Shown: positions 17,981 through 27,197 of the stretch, piece by piece | Numbering within the stretch: the first letter of the stretch is position 1 | How the letters are laid out: every line of letters starts with the position of its first letter | DNA from: Paracoccus sp. MA | GTDB lineage: Bacteria; Pseudomonadota; Alphaproteobacteria; Rhodobacterales; Rhodobacteraceae | Direction: 5' to 3' | DNA length: 64,000 nucleotides | NCBI RefSeq assembly: GCF_020990385.1 | Contig: NZ_CP087598.1 | Location: forward strand, 2,325,615-2,389,614 | Made by a program: the position numbers and the translations under genes | Notes under the pieces: model-generated | Database searches by the model: none | Told to the model about the DNA's origin: nothing | The model's input: only the letters and a program-made list of their open reading frames with translations

Positions 17981-20092
17981 TCAGGCCGAGGACATGATCT
18001 CGGGGAAGCGGGCGTGCAGGTTGCGGGAAATCTGCGGCTTCTCGACCTTCTTCAGATAGGCGTCCAGCCGCTGCAGCCGCCGCGGATGCGCGGATTCGGC
18101 GATGCGGTTCGCGGTGCTGTTCAGATACCAGGGCATCGAGCGGCTCTGGCGATAGAGGTCGTAGAACCGGCTTTCGGTCAGCGTGCCGGTGACCGCCTCG
18201 CGCACCACCGTGCTTAGCAGGCCGGCCCGGCGCAGGAACAGCGCCGTCTTGTGCCCGGCATAGCGCGCCCTCAGGAACGAGACGTTCTCGCCCTGATAGC
18301 GTTCGATATGCAGGCGGTCCTCTTCGATGCGCGGATCGTAGACCAGCCACAGCTTGCCCGCGGCCCGCGCGCCTTCGGCGCCGTCGGCGAAATCGCCCGA
18401 CCAGTCGGCCTTGCGCCCCGAGCTGAAGCGTTTCTCCCAGGGCACCAGCGCCTTCTTCAGCGTCGATTGCGGGGAAAACGCCACCACCGTGCAGCCCGGA
18501 GCCAGCGGCGCCAGGGCGGTGGCGGCATAGGCGCCCATCGAGGTGCCGATCAGCGCCACCGACCGGAACCGGGCAAAGAACCCGTCCCGCGCCAGCCCGG
18601 ACAGGTAGTCGAACAGCGCATCCTCGCGGAACCATTTCGCGGCATAGGCAAAGACGCCCAGATGCGACCAGCCGTTCTTCCTGATGAAGCCGTAGCCCCA
18701 GCTTTCGCGGTCGACGGGGTCGATATTGACCGCCGACAGGTTGTCGAAGCTGATCACCAGCTGGTCGGTGTCGCGCTGGACGTAATGCAGCCCGGTCTGT
18801 TCGAAGGACTGGAAGAACCCGCGCCGCGCCGGATCGCCGCGCAGCTCCAGAAGCCAGCCGGGTGCCGCCGGAACGGGCGGCGGCGCGGCATCGTCCCCGC
18901 CCGCGGCCCGGGCGGCGGCGTCGCCCTTGCCGGCCTGCGGCGCCGGGCCGGCCTGCGAGGGCCGCTCGGGCGGCATCATCCGCACCCGGTCCGCGGCGGG
19001 CACGGTGGCGCGGAGCTTCGCGATCCGCCGCTCTTGCGCCTCGATCTCGGCCTGCACCACCTCGGGGTCGAAGAGGCGGTCGTGCTCTTGCGGCGATTCC
19101 CGCAGCAGCCGGGACTTCAGCTCGGCGATCTGGCCGGCATAAAGATCGAAGGCCGACCGGCCCAGCGCCGTCAGCTCGGGCAGCGCGGCGGTGAGGCTTG
19201 CGATTTCCTGCGTCACGGCGGGCACCCAGCGCAGCATGCCGCGATCGACGTCGTGATTGCTGTTGTACTTGTCGAAATATTCGAAATTGATCCGCTGCGC
19301 ATTGGCGCTGTTCGCCGTGCCGCGCCATTTCTTCATCAGGAAGACCTCGTGCGACCGGATCATGTAGTGATTGACCTGCGCGAGATCGAACCCCGCCAGC
19401 GCCGGCGACATGCACCAGCGCCCGCGCAGGAAATGCTCGGTGACGTCCTGGCCCGAGCCGTTGACGAACAGCAGCGGATTGCGCGGCGTGCCCGATGAGC
19501 CCTTGTAGACCGGGCGATGTACGCCGAAGCGCCGCACAAGGTCGGGGCGGAACAGCGTCTTGATCGCCAGATGGTTGGGGCTGGGGGCGAAGTCCAGCGG
19601 CGCGGCGCGGCGGAAGGTGTCGATCTGCAGCCGGTCGCTGAATTCGATCACCCCGCCCGAGCCGAAGATCCGCCAGGGCAGGCCGATGGCATCGGCGTTG
19701 TCGGGCATGGCCGCGAACAGCGCGTCCAGCGTGCCGTCCCCGACCTTGACCTGCAGGAACTCGTCGCCGTCGATCACCATGATCCAGTCCGACTCGCGCA
19801 CGATCTCCATGCGGTTGGCGCGGGTATAGGCGCGGACCTGCGGGTCCTCGGGCAAGTCTGTGGACAGCTCGCTGTTGTCGAAGTGATGGATCAGCCCGGC
19901 GCCGTCCAGGGCCTGCAGGATCTCGTGCGTGCCGTCGGTGCAGTCGTTCGAGAAGATGACGAAGCGGTTGAAGCCGATCAGACGGTGATAGGCCAGCCAT
20001 TCCAGAAAGAATGGCCCCTCGTTCTTCACCGTGCAGACGATCGTCCGCAGCCGATCGCCTGTCCGCCGAACCGATTGTGCGCCGCTAGCCAA
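17981..20092 (-). CDS. Family 2 glycosyltransferase fused to alpha/beta hydrolase domain
   Basis: A 703-residue two-domain protein. Residues 10-290 are a glycosyltransferase of the kind opening IVCTVKNEGPFFLEWLAYH, with the metal motif VIDGDEF near 100 and a KW-rich end. A linker of about 330-420 is rich in Ala, Pro and Glu. Residues 430-625 look like an alpha/beta hydrolase: LVISFDNL as a core strand, the nucleophile elbow GTSMGAY (Ser518) and a candidate catalytic His in YAGHKTA. No signal peptide or membrane segment is seen, so it is probably cytosolic and may transfer and modify sugars or remove an acyl group. The start is a TTG at 20092; no ATG precedes the first domain. Confidence 0.8.
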   Translation of the reverse strand: MASGAQSVRRTGDRLRTIVCTVKNEGPFFLEWLAYHRLIGFNRFVIFSNDCTDGTHEILQALDGAGLIHHFDNSELSTDLPEDPQVRAYTRANRMEIVRESDWIMVIDGDEFLQVKVGDGTLDALFAAMPDNADAIGLPWRIFGSGGVIEFSDRLQIDTFRRAAPLDFAPSPNHLAIKTLFRPDLVRRFGVHRPVYKGSSGTPRNPLLFVNGSGQDVTEHFLRGRWCMSPALAGFDLAQVNHYMIRSHEVFLMKKWRGTANSANAQRINFEYFDKYNSNHDVDRGMLRWVPAVTQEIASLTAALPELTALGRSAFDLYAGQIAELKSRLLRESPQEHDRLFDPEVVQAEIEAQERRIAKLRATVPAADRVRMMPPERPSQAGPAPQAGKGDAAARAAGGDDAAPPPVPAAPGWLLELRGDPARRGFFQSFEQTGLHYVQRDTDQLVISFDNLSAVNIDPVDRESWGYGFIRKNGWSHLGVFAYAAKWFREDALFDYLSGLARDGFFARFRSVALIGTSMGAYAATALAPLAPGCTVVAFSPQSTLKKALVPWEKRFSSGRKADWSGDFADGAEGARAAGKLWLVYDPRIEEDRLHIERYQGENVSFLRARYAGHKTALFLRRAGLLSTVVREAVTGTLTESRFYDLYRQSRSMPWYLNSTANRIAESAHPRRLQRLDAYLKKVEKPQISRNLHARFPEIMSSA

Positions 20093-20299
20093 GAGGTTTC
20101 TTCTCCAGATGGTGCCCTACTGGGGGCCGGACCCGTCAGGATTGATCCCGCATTCCCGCGGCACGGTCAAGTTTCGCCGACCTCTGGGCCGGCGCGTTCC
20201 GCGGCTTTCCGGGGGCGTGCCGGCATGCGCGGCCCTTTACCGCTGGCCGATGGCCGCGCGCGTGGCTAATGTGGCGCCAAAGCCGTTCAAGGTGCCCAT

Positions 20300-21403
20300 A
20301 TGTCCGAATCAGTTGATTATATCATTGTTGACGATGCGATAATTCTGCCGCCCAGCGAGGATGAGAACGGCCGCCTGCAAAACGCCTCGGGCGTTTTCGA
20401 CAGGGACGGCAGGCCGGTCGACATCGCGGTCTCGCTGACCCATGGCCGGCCCCGGCACGCCCCGGTCGAATACAGCGCCCCCGAGGCGCCGGAGTTCATT
20501 CCGGGCACCCATGTCTTCGGCGGCATCTTCTTTGGCCATTTCGGCCATTTCATCACGGAATCGACCGGCAGGCTCTGGGCGCTGGACGATCCGGCCTTCG
20601 GAACCCGCTCGGCGCTCTACATCCCCAAGGCCGGGCCGGTGAACGATGCGGCGATCAAGGCCCAGACCGCGCTGCTTGCCGCCCTGGGCATCTCGGCCGA
20701 GATCCGGGTCGCCAAGGGGCCGACGCGGGTCGAGCGGCTGGTGGTGCCGCGACAGGAATTCGGCCTGGGCCCGGACCTGATCTCGGGCAGCGGACGCTTT
20801 GTCGCCTTCGCCCGCAGCGCGGCGGAGAAGGTCGCGCCGGCCGGTGCGGAAAAGCTCTACATCTCGCGCCGCGACCTGCCCTTTGACCGCGGCACCATCC
20901 TGGGCGAAACGCTGATCGAGGCGCTTCTGGAGCGCGAGGGCTACCGGATCTGGCTGCCGCATCGCTGCAGCAAGGAGGAGCAGGTCGCGCAATATCGCGC
21001 CGCCCGGCAGATCATCTCGGTCGACGCGTCGCCGCTGCATCTTCTGGCCTATGTCGCCCAGCCCCATCAGCAGATCGCCATCATCAAGCGGCGCTCGATG
21101 AATGCGGTCGACGACATCGTGCAGCATCTCGAATCCTTCGGCGGCAGCCAAGTGACGGTGATCGACCGTCTGGTCGCCAATCACGTGCATGCACGCCTGC
21201 CCCGCATCGGCCGCTCGTCCTGGGGCGAGGTGGATCTGGGGCAGGTCGGGCAGGAACTGAAGGCGCTCGGCCTCATCGAGGACACGTCGGGCTGGCGCAA
21301 CCTGACCGAGGACGAGATCGCCGCGCAGATCGCGGTCATCGAGGCCGGGATGAACGCGAAATACGTCCGCAAGCCGGTGCCGGAGCCCGCTCCCGCCGAC
21401 TGA
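20300..21403 (+). CDS. GT61 (DUF563) family glycosyltransferase
   Basis: A 367-residue glycosyltransferase 61 family protein. Family features are HFGHFITESTGRLWAL (about 77-95), LYISRRDLPFDRG around 190, and SVDASPLHLLAYV around 240, where the donor is bound. It is divergent from the glycosyltransferase/hydrolase gene with 207 bases between them, suggesting a shared role in a surface polysaccharide or protein glycan. AAGGTG precedes the ATG. The sugar is unknown. Confidence 0.82.
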   Translation: MSESVDYIIVDDAIILPPSEDENGRLQNASGVFDRDGRPVDIAVSLTHGRPRHAPVEYSAPEAPEFIPGTHVFGGIFFGHFGHFITESTGRLWALDDPAFGTRSALYIPKAGPVNDAAIKAQTALLAALGISAEIRVAKGPTRVERLVVPRQEFGLGPDLISGSGRFVAFARSAAEKVAPAGAEKLYISRRDLPFDRGTILGETLIEALLEREGYRIWLPHRCSKEEQVAQYRAARQIISVDASPLHLLAYVAQPHQQIAIIKRRSMNAVDDIVQHLESFGGSQVTVIDRLVANHVHARLPRIGRSSWGEVDLGQVGQELKALGLIEDTSGWRNLTEDEIAAQIAVIEAGMNAKYVRKPVPEPAPAD

Positions 21404-21601
21404 ACCCGGACCCGCCGCCGCCCGGCCGGGGCCCGTATTCCCCCGCGCCGCCCCCGGCCTGGTCGACACCTCTCGACAAACCAGCCCGGTTCCATGGTTC
21501 CGGCCCTCCGCGAAAGCGGCGGCCGGGGCCGTGATGGACAATTCTTTGGCGAAACCGGCCGGGCGGTGTAGCCTTGCGGTGGCAGGAAGGAGCACAAGCG
21601 C

Positions 21602-23161
21602 ATGTCCCGAAAGACCGCCCGCTATGTCATCGTCCCCGATGACAACGTCTTCAACGACAGCATGGAGACCAGCAGCTTCCGGCTGTTCCGCGCCATGCAT
21701 CACCGGCTGTTCCGGGCATCGGGCGCCCGGCCCGCGGGCAGCGTGGCGCAGGGCGCCGGCGAGGGCTCGGCGCCCGCGATCCGGCCGCGCCTGAGATTGC
21801 TCGATACCGAGGTCGGCCGCATCCGGCTGATCGATTCGATCGGCGAGAACGAGGCATCGCTGGTCTGCATGAGGCCCGAGCAGGCGCGCGAATTGCAGCG
21901 CGCCTATCCCGGCCTGCGCGTGCGGCGCGAGCTGCGGCTTTACCCGCTGCGCTACGGCCAGATGGACATCATCCGCAAGGAGGCCAAGCCCTCGGCCTTT
22001 CGCTCGGCCAAGGAGCTCGAGTTGCGCTGCGTCGATGCGGCCAGCGGCAAGCCGGTCGCCGGGGCCTCGGTCGTGGTGGTGCTGGACAGCCGGCGCGGCT
22101 TCGGCATCTCGGACGGGGTGACGGACCGGGACGGGCGCTACCGCACCGCGCTGCCGGCCGGGCAGACCCGCATCGACGCGGTGATCTGCCAGCCCTTCGC
22201 GGACCATTGGCCGGGCGGGGCCGAGGATATCGCGGTCAGGGACAAGGGCCCGACCGAGCTGACCCTGTCGCTGGCGCCCATCCGGGCGGATTTCCCCGAC
22301 GGGCTTGCGCGGATGCTGGCGCCGGCGGAAAAGGCCGACGGGCGCGGCGTCCGCGTCGCCATCGTCGACACCGGGGTCGATCCCGCGAAGGGGCTGAAGC
22401 TCGAACGCGGGCTGAACACCACCGGCACCGAGCCCGCCGACGAATGGTTCGACAACGGCACCGGGCACGGCACCCATGTCGCGGGCATCGTGGCGCGCGT
22501 GGCGCCCGAGGTCGCGCTGCATTCCTATCGCGTCTTCGAAAAGGATGCGGGCGGGGCCAGCGAATTCGCCATCGCCCGCGCCATCCGCCAGGCCGTCGAC
22601 GACGGCTGCGACCTGATCAATCTCAGCCTCGGCCAGGGCTCCGAGCCGGTCTCGATCTCGCGCGAGGTGCGGCGGGCGCGGGCGATGGGCGCGGTCTGCG
22701 TCGCCGCCTCGGGCAACGACTACATGTCGCCGGTCTCATACCCGGCGCGCTCGGGGACGGTGGTGGCGGTTTCGGCCGGCGGGGTGCTGGACGCCTGGCC
22801 CGAGGGCGCGATCACCGGGCGCAACGTCGCAACGGATCCCGCCCCCGTCGGGGACCGCTTTTTCGCCCGATTCAGCAATATCGGACCGGAAGTGGACTTT
22901 ATCGGGCCCGGCGTGGGGATTATATCTTGGGTCAGCAAGACCTCGAAAGGGGTGATGGACGGCACCTCGATGGCCTGTCCCGCGGTGGCGGGGCTGATTG
23001 CCCGGCTGCTGTCTGCGACCCCGGAACTCCTGTCGGCCGAGCGCAACCAGCAGCGTTCCGACGACATTATCAAGATGGCGAACAGCCATGCCGTTCCGAT
23101 CGGCTTCGGCCCGGAATACGAAGGTGCGGGGCTGATCGACCAGAACCAGGGCCAAGGATGA
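21602..23161 (+). CDS. Subtilisin-like (S8) serine peptidase with N-terminal regulatory domains
   Basis: A 519-residue subtilase. The catalytic triad is Asp256 (AIVDTGVDP), His289 (GHGTHVAG) and Ser456 (DGTSMACPAVAG), with the oxyanion Asn in AASGND. Residues 1-130 carry no secretion signal; the stretch NEASLVCMRPEQARELQRAYPGL... resembles an I9-type propeptide fold, and residues 138-190 (LRCVDAASGKPVAGASVVVV onward) resemble a carboxypeptidase-regulatory-like beta sandwich. AGGAAGGAG lies 9 bases before the ATG. The stop overlaps the start of an 87-codon gene. Absence of a signal peptide suggests a cytosolic role or non-classical export. Confidence 0.9.
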   Translation: MSRKTARYVIVPDDNVFNDSMETSSFRLFRAMHHRLFRASGARPAGSVAQGAGEGSAPAIRPRLRLLDTEVGRIRLIDSIGENEASLVCMRPEQARELQRAYPGLRVRRELRLYPLRYGQMDIIRKEAKPSAFRSAKELELRCVDAASGKPVAGASVVVVLDSRRGFGISDGVTDRDGRYRTALPAGQTRIDAVICQPFADHWPGGAEDIAVRDKGPTELTLSLAPIRADFPDGLARMLAPAEKADGRGVRVAIVDTGVDPAKGLKLERGLNTTGTEPADEWFDNGTGHGTHVAGIVARVAPEVALHSYRVFEKDAGGASEFAIARAIRQAVDDGCDLINLSLGQGSEPVSISREVRRARAMGAVCVAASGNDYMSPVSYPARSGTVVAVSAGGVLDAWPEGAITGRNVATDPAPVGDRFFARFSNIGPEVDFIGPGVGIISWVSKTSKGVMDGTSMACPAVAGLIARLLSATPELLSAERNQQRSDDIIKMANSHAVPIGFGPEYEGAGLIDQNQGQG

Positions 23162-23421
23162 TGGCAATGAAGGCGCAACGCAAGAAGACCGAAAGCTGCA
23201 TGCTCGTCTATTCCGACGACCGCGATCCCAGCCGCGAGGAAACGGCCGAGATGCTGGACCATCTGAAGCCGCTGCCGGCCGAAGAGGTCGTGCCGGGCAC
23301 GATCCGGGTCGAGGGCAGCCTGAGCGAGGTGCGCAAATGCGTCGGTGACCTGGCGCATTGGCGGCTGGCGCAAGAGCGGATCTTCAAGCTCAATCCCCCG
23401 CACAAGGCGCAGCTGCGCTGA
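23158..23421 (+). CDS. Small protein coupled to the subtilase
   Basis: An 87-residue protein of unknown family whose ATG at 23158 overlaps the subtilase stop; two more in-frame ATGs (23161, 23167) are possible starts, and AAGGA at 23154 fits 23167 best by spacing. The body reads MLVYSDD, then a charged stretch, then TIRVEGSLSEVRKCVGDL and WRLAQERIFKLNPP. A beta strand, a helix and a final strand with a proline are what a stand-alone I9-like inhibitor or chaperone would show, so it may regulate the peptidase. This is inference from position and shape. Confidence 0.6.
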   Translation: MMAMKAQRKKTESCMLVYSDDRDPSREETAEMLDHLKPLPAEEVVPGTIRVEGSLSEVRKCVGDLAHWRLAQERIFKLNPPHKAQLR

Positions 23422-24739
23422 CGCGCCGCCGGCCGGCCGCGGGCGGGGCGGCGGCCTTGCCCCGGCCGGCACCGGCATCCCCGGGCAGAGAAACCGGCGC
23501 TGCCAGCTTCCGGCGGACCGAAGCGGCGGCGGCAAGGCGCGGGCATCGGCCCTGGGCGGGTCGCCTTTTCGCCATGCCGGGAAAGCCGGCCGGTCGCGCC
23601 TTCGGCTGGAGGGGATCAGGCGAAACGCCCGCGCGGCGGTCATTTCGCGCGCCATGGGCCGGGCGTATTTCCCCTCCCTTCCCTGCTTCAGCCGCCGATC
23701 TGCCTCGGGATCAGGATCGGGATCGCCCCGGCGAGAGCACCCGGCGCACCGGCTTGCGGCGCCGACCTTCCTAGGCGAGGATCTCCCCGGTCCGCGGACG
23801 TCATCCGCGGCTGCTTCAGCCGCCGCTCGGCGATCCGTTCCCGGAAAGAGGCCAAGCCTATCCCGGCTGCCGCGATCAGCACCGGGCCGCGGAGGTTCCC
23901 GCCACGGCACCGACCAGCGTCGCGATCCTGTCCGCGCAAGGGATGATGCAGCGCCGCACGGTGCACCGACAGAAAATCCTCGGCCCTGTACAGGTGTCCG
24001 GCCAGTTCGCACGCCCGTCGCGGTGCATCTGCCGGAACTGAAAGGCAGCGCGATGGGCTCTGTGTCGCCGATGGATCTTGCCCCCCAGCAGACCGGCGGC
24101 CTACTGCAGCAGTTGCCGGACGAGGCAGGCGACGACGGCACGCTGATGCGCTGGCTGCAGGACCGGCAGCCCATGCCGGGCCAAGGCGAGCGGTCCTGTT
24201 CGAATATCAGCATCCGCTTCTTGGGCTGCATTGGCGCTCGTGCCTTCGGCGAACCCTATGCCCGAGGCGCTGCAAAACCCTGCAGCCGCCGGGGCTGCAA
24301 AGCACCATGTCGATGTGCCGAAGGCAGAGATGCCGCGCTATGCCAGGGGCTATGCGCGCCGGGGCGACAGCCCGGTGATGCGCCGGCTCTACTGGGCGAT
24401 CAAGGAGGCGGCTCCTCAATTCGATGGGCTGGACAAGACGGCGCTCGACCAGGCCGTGGCACGCTCGATGCATGGCAATCCGCCCATCCGCGACTGCATG
24501 AGACCATAGCGAAAACGAACGCCCGGGAACTGGACGGCGGGGAGCGCGCCGTCGGATTTTCCGACGATGCTGGTCACCAATTCTTTCCTTTCCGAACAAT
24601 GGGTAACGGGCCGGGCTTAACAGCGGTGCGGACAGGCGGTGACCTTCGGACCGTTTTCGCTGCGCCAGGTTCAGGCGGCAGTTTCGGGGAAACCGCGTGC
24701 GCCCTGCTGCCAGGGCCGACTGTCTCCGCAAGGTTCTGC
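23422..24739. other. Gene-poor segment with no supported gene
   Basis: About 1.3 kb in which open frames exist on both strands but none has a good start, family motif or sustained codon bias. Protein-like scraps occur: on the minus strand near 23840-23910 a hydrophobic piece, VLIAAAGIGLASFRERIAER, and on the plus strand 24051-24509 Gln- and Asp-rich pieces in two frames. They look like remains of genes broken by frameshifts. A perfect 7-bp hairpin, CGTCGGA-TTT-TCCGACG, lies at 24550-24566. No transposase or terminal repeat was recognised. Confidence 0.5.
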
Positions 24740-25282
24740 CTATACCCCCTCGGGCAGCTTCGATCGCATCGCCTCCCTTCGGTCGAGCCTGTCTCCGTCG
24801 ATGACGAAGGTGCCGTCGCCCACCGCATGCAGGGTTCGCGTTTCCGTGCGGTTGGTGTCGAACCAGGCCGCCAACCCGTCCAGAACGACGATGCCGTGCC
24901 GCTCGACGATATCGACCACCCGGCATTCGATATTGGCAAGGCAGTCGCGGATCAGCGGCGCCCGGACATGCGTTGCGGGCAGGCGCGTCAGGCCGAACCG
25001 CTGGAACTTGTCCACCTCGGCGCCCGAGCAGGTTCCGATGCCGATCACCGTGTCGATCATGTCCAGCGTCGGGATGGCGATCACGCATTCCCCGGTCTCG
25101 CGCAGTGCTGTCCAGGAATGGTTCCATGGCCCGGTGGTGATGGCGAAACGCGGGGTGAAATCCATCACCATGGTCCAGGTGATGGTCATCACGTTGTCCC
25201 TTGCGCCGTCATGCGTGGTGACCAGCGTCACCGGTCCCGGCTCGATCAGGGTGAAGGCGCGGCTCAGCGGCAGTTCCTTCAT
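24740..25282 (-). CDS. Flavin reductase-like domain protein
   Basis: A 180-residue protein of the FMN-binding split-barrel flavin reductase family: PVTLVTTHDGARDNVMTITW at the start, then TPRFAITTGPWNHSW, ECVIAIPT and the KFQRFGLT segment all match the fold. It could reduce or bind FMN for a partner oxygenase. AGGAAGG precedes the ATG at 25282 by 9 bases. It is 325 bases downstream of the P450 gene on the same strand; coupling to that enzyme is possible but unproven. Confidence 0.82.
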   Translation of the reverse strand: MKELPLSRAFTLIEPGPVTLVTTHDGARDNVMTITWTMVMDFTPRFAITTGPWNHSWTALRETGECVIAIPTLDMIDTVIGIGTCSGAEVDKFQRFGLTRLPATHVRAPLIRDCLANIECRVVDIVERHGIVVLDGLAAWFDTNRTETRTLHAVGDGTFVIDGDRLDRREAMRSKLPEGV

Positions 25283-25607
25283 GATGCTATCCTTCCTGTT
25301 TCGCTCATCCGCCTTCCCTTCAACCTGACGCATGAGGATGGCGACGAGACGGGGCCCGCCGCACGAGCGTGGCGCCCATCCGGCCGGCGGGGACCATGCT
25401 GCATGCGGTCGTCATCGCCCCCTTCTGTAAGGCGCATCCGCCCTCACTCTGGCACGGCCGATGCGGGCTGCCAATCGCGCATCGGCCGCAGCCCCTGCGG
25501 CGAAAGCCGTCAGGCCGGGCCCTCGGGCGAGGTGCGGCGCAAGCAAGGCGCGATCTGCATCACCCCAAGGAAAGAACCACGGCCAAGCTGCGACCCGCCC
25601 CCCTCGA

Positions 25608-26717
25608 TCAGCCCTCGAAACGGATGCCGAGGGCGGGAAGATAGTCCTTCGCAAATGGCGACCAGCGCGCTGGCAGGGTGCCGGTCTCGGGGGTGAGCGT
25701 TTCCAGGACGCCCAGCAGCTGCACCAAGGTCGCCCGGATGATCGCGTGGCCCAGGCAGGCGTGCTGGCCCATGCCGAACATCAGCGCGCGCGCGCCCTCG
25801 CGATCGGGATCGAACCGTTCCGGCGCAGAGAAGGCCAGCGGGTCGTGATTGCCCGCCGCCCAGACCATCGACAGGACGGCCCCGGCCTCCACCACCAGAT
25901 CGCCCAGGGCAATCCTGCCCGTCGCCAGCCGCATGGTCATCGGGGTGGAGCTGGCCAGGCGCAGGCATTCATTGGCGCATTGCGCCGTCGGCGTCACCTG
26001 GCCCCGATGCGCGAAGGCCACCCGCAGCGCGGCGTCCAGGCCCAGGGCGGCGGACTCGATCGCGTCGAAGGCCATGCCGGCGATCAGGTCGGCGGCCAGC
26101 CCGTCGCCCAGCCGGTCCCGCAGGTTCCGCGAGAAGGGCGCCCCTCCCTCCAGCGCCGCCAGCGACAGGTCCCGCACCCTGCCGGCCGCCGCTTCGGCCA
26201 GATGGGCCTTTGCCGGATCGGGCGAGAGGGACAGGACATGGGCCAGGTCGCGCACCGCATCCTCCATCTGCAGGGCCGCAGTCGCGTCAAGACCGATGAT
26301 CTCGCCCCAGACCCGGCACACGACCAGCGCGATCAGCCCGGTCCTCAGGTCGATTCTGGCCGGGCCGGAGGGCAGCGCCCGCCGCACCGCTTCGCGGGTG
26401 ATGCCGGCCAGCGGCACGGTGTTGAAGGCGGCGATCAGCGCGGCCCGCTCGGTCCGATGGACCTCGCCGGATTTGGTGAAGAGCGCCCGGTCGAGCAGCG
26501 CCAGCAGCGCGGGCGTCTCCGCCATCGCGGCGGGATCGGGCGCCATGCCGTCGGCCAGAGGATTGCGGGCGAGGCTGACCAGTTCCCGGTGGCCCAGGAT
26601 GGCATAGCCTCCCCATGGCGCGATCTGGATGCGCTCGCCGGCGGCGAAGTCGTCGCGGAAGGCCTCGGCGGCGGAAGCCCAGCCATCGGGATTGTCGAAA
26701 GTCTGGAAGGTTTTCAT
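25608..26717 (-). CDS. Cytochrome P450
   Basis: A 369-residue soluble bacterial P450. The haem loop FGMGQHACLG places the axial thiolate at Cys321, and the K-helix ExxR motif appears as ECLR. The I-helix region (IESAALGLDAALRVAF) lacks the usual A/GGxD/ET oxygen-activation motif, and the protein is shorter than the common 400 residues, so catalysis may be unusual. The ATG at 26717 has only a weak ribosome binding site; the frame stays open further upstream but is not protein-like there. Substrate unknown; no dedicated ferredoxin is encoded nearby. Confidence 0.88.
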   Translation of the reverse strand: MKTFQTFDNPDGWASAAEAFRDDFAAGERIQIAPWGGYAILGHRELVSLARNPLADGMAPDPAAMAETPALLALLDRALFTKSGEVHRTERAALIAAFNTVPLAGITREAVRRALPSGPARIDLRTGLIALVVCRVWGEIIGLDATAALQMEDAVRDLAHVLSLSPDPAKAHLAEAAAGRVRDLSLAALEGGAPFSRNLRDRLGDGLAADLIAGMAFDAIESAALGLDAALRVAFAHRGQVTPTAQCANECLRLASSTPMTMRLATGRIALGDLVVEAGAVLSMVWAAGNHDPLAFSAPERFDPDREGARALMFGMGQHACLGHAIIRATLVQLLGVLETLTPETGTLPARWSPFAKDYLPALGIRFEG

Positions 26718-26787
26718 GATATCAGTCCAGCAAGTGCAAGAAGACCCCCCGCCGGCAGGCAGGGTGGCGAAACCGGAAACCGGGTCC

Positions 26788-26814
26788 TTAGCGCTTGCGG
26801 ATCGACTGATGCAT
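26788..26814 (-). other. Eight-codon ORF with strong ribosome binding site upstream of the P450
   Basis: ATG at 26814, stop TAA at 26788-26790, encoding MHQSIRKR. A textbook AAAGGA (26822-26827, minus strand) sits 7 bases upstream of the ATG, much better than the site of the P450 gene 71 bases downstream. It may be a translated leader that influences P450 expression. The peptide contains no Tyr or Trp. Only the initiation signal supports it. Confidence 0.35.
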
Positions 26815-27197
26815 GTAATCGTCCTTTCGCCCCGGAAGATAGGACGCCGGCCCTGCCCGGGCAAGAGGCGTGGCAGAACCATCCGGCATGCGTGTGAATG
26901 CCCGCCAATCAGGCTTCGACCGATGCCGCACGCGGTGCGCCCGATGCGGGAGGGCTTCCTGCCGCCTTTCCCCGTTTCTGTCTCCACTATCCCCAGCGCA
27001 AAAGCATGGCGCTCAAGCCGCGAGCATGCATCGTTCATGTCGGGGATCGCTCCCGATCGAGGATGAGCGTGCCGACATCTGCCCGACGGTCAGGCCCGCG
27101 GGATTTTTTGCCTTCTGCCTGCGACATTCGGCTTGATTTCCAGGGGATTTGAGGATGCACGATCCGCGGAACCGGCCGAAAGCCCGAGGGAGGGATC

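Noticed and set aside
24231-24509. A 92-codon plus-strand frame with some protein-like text
   Set aside because: Starts at a TTG without ribosome binding site, no recognised family, and neighbouring fragments are in other frames; treated as decayed DNA.
26788-26814. Minimal biarylitide-type RiPP precursor
   Set aside because: The peptide has no Tyr or Trp for cross-linking and only one His; kept as an ORF of unknown meaning, not as a RiPP.
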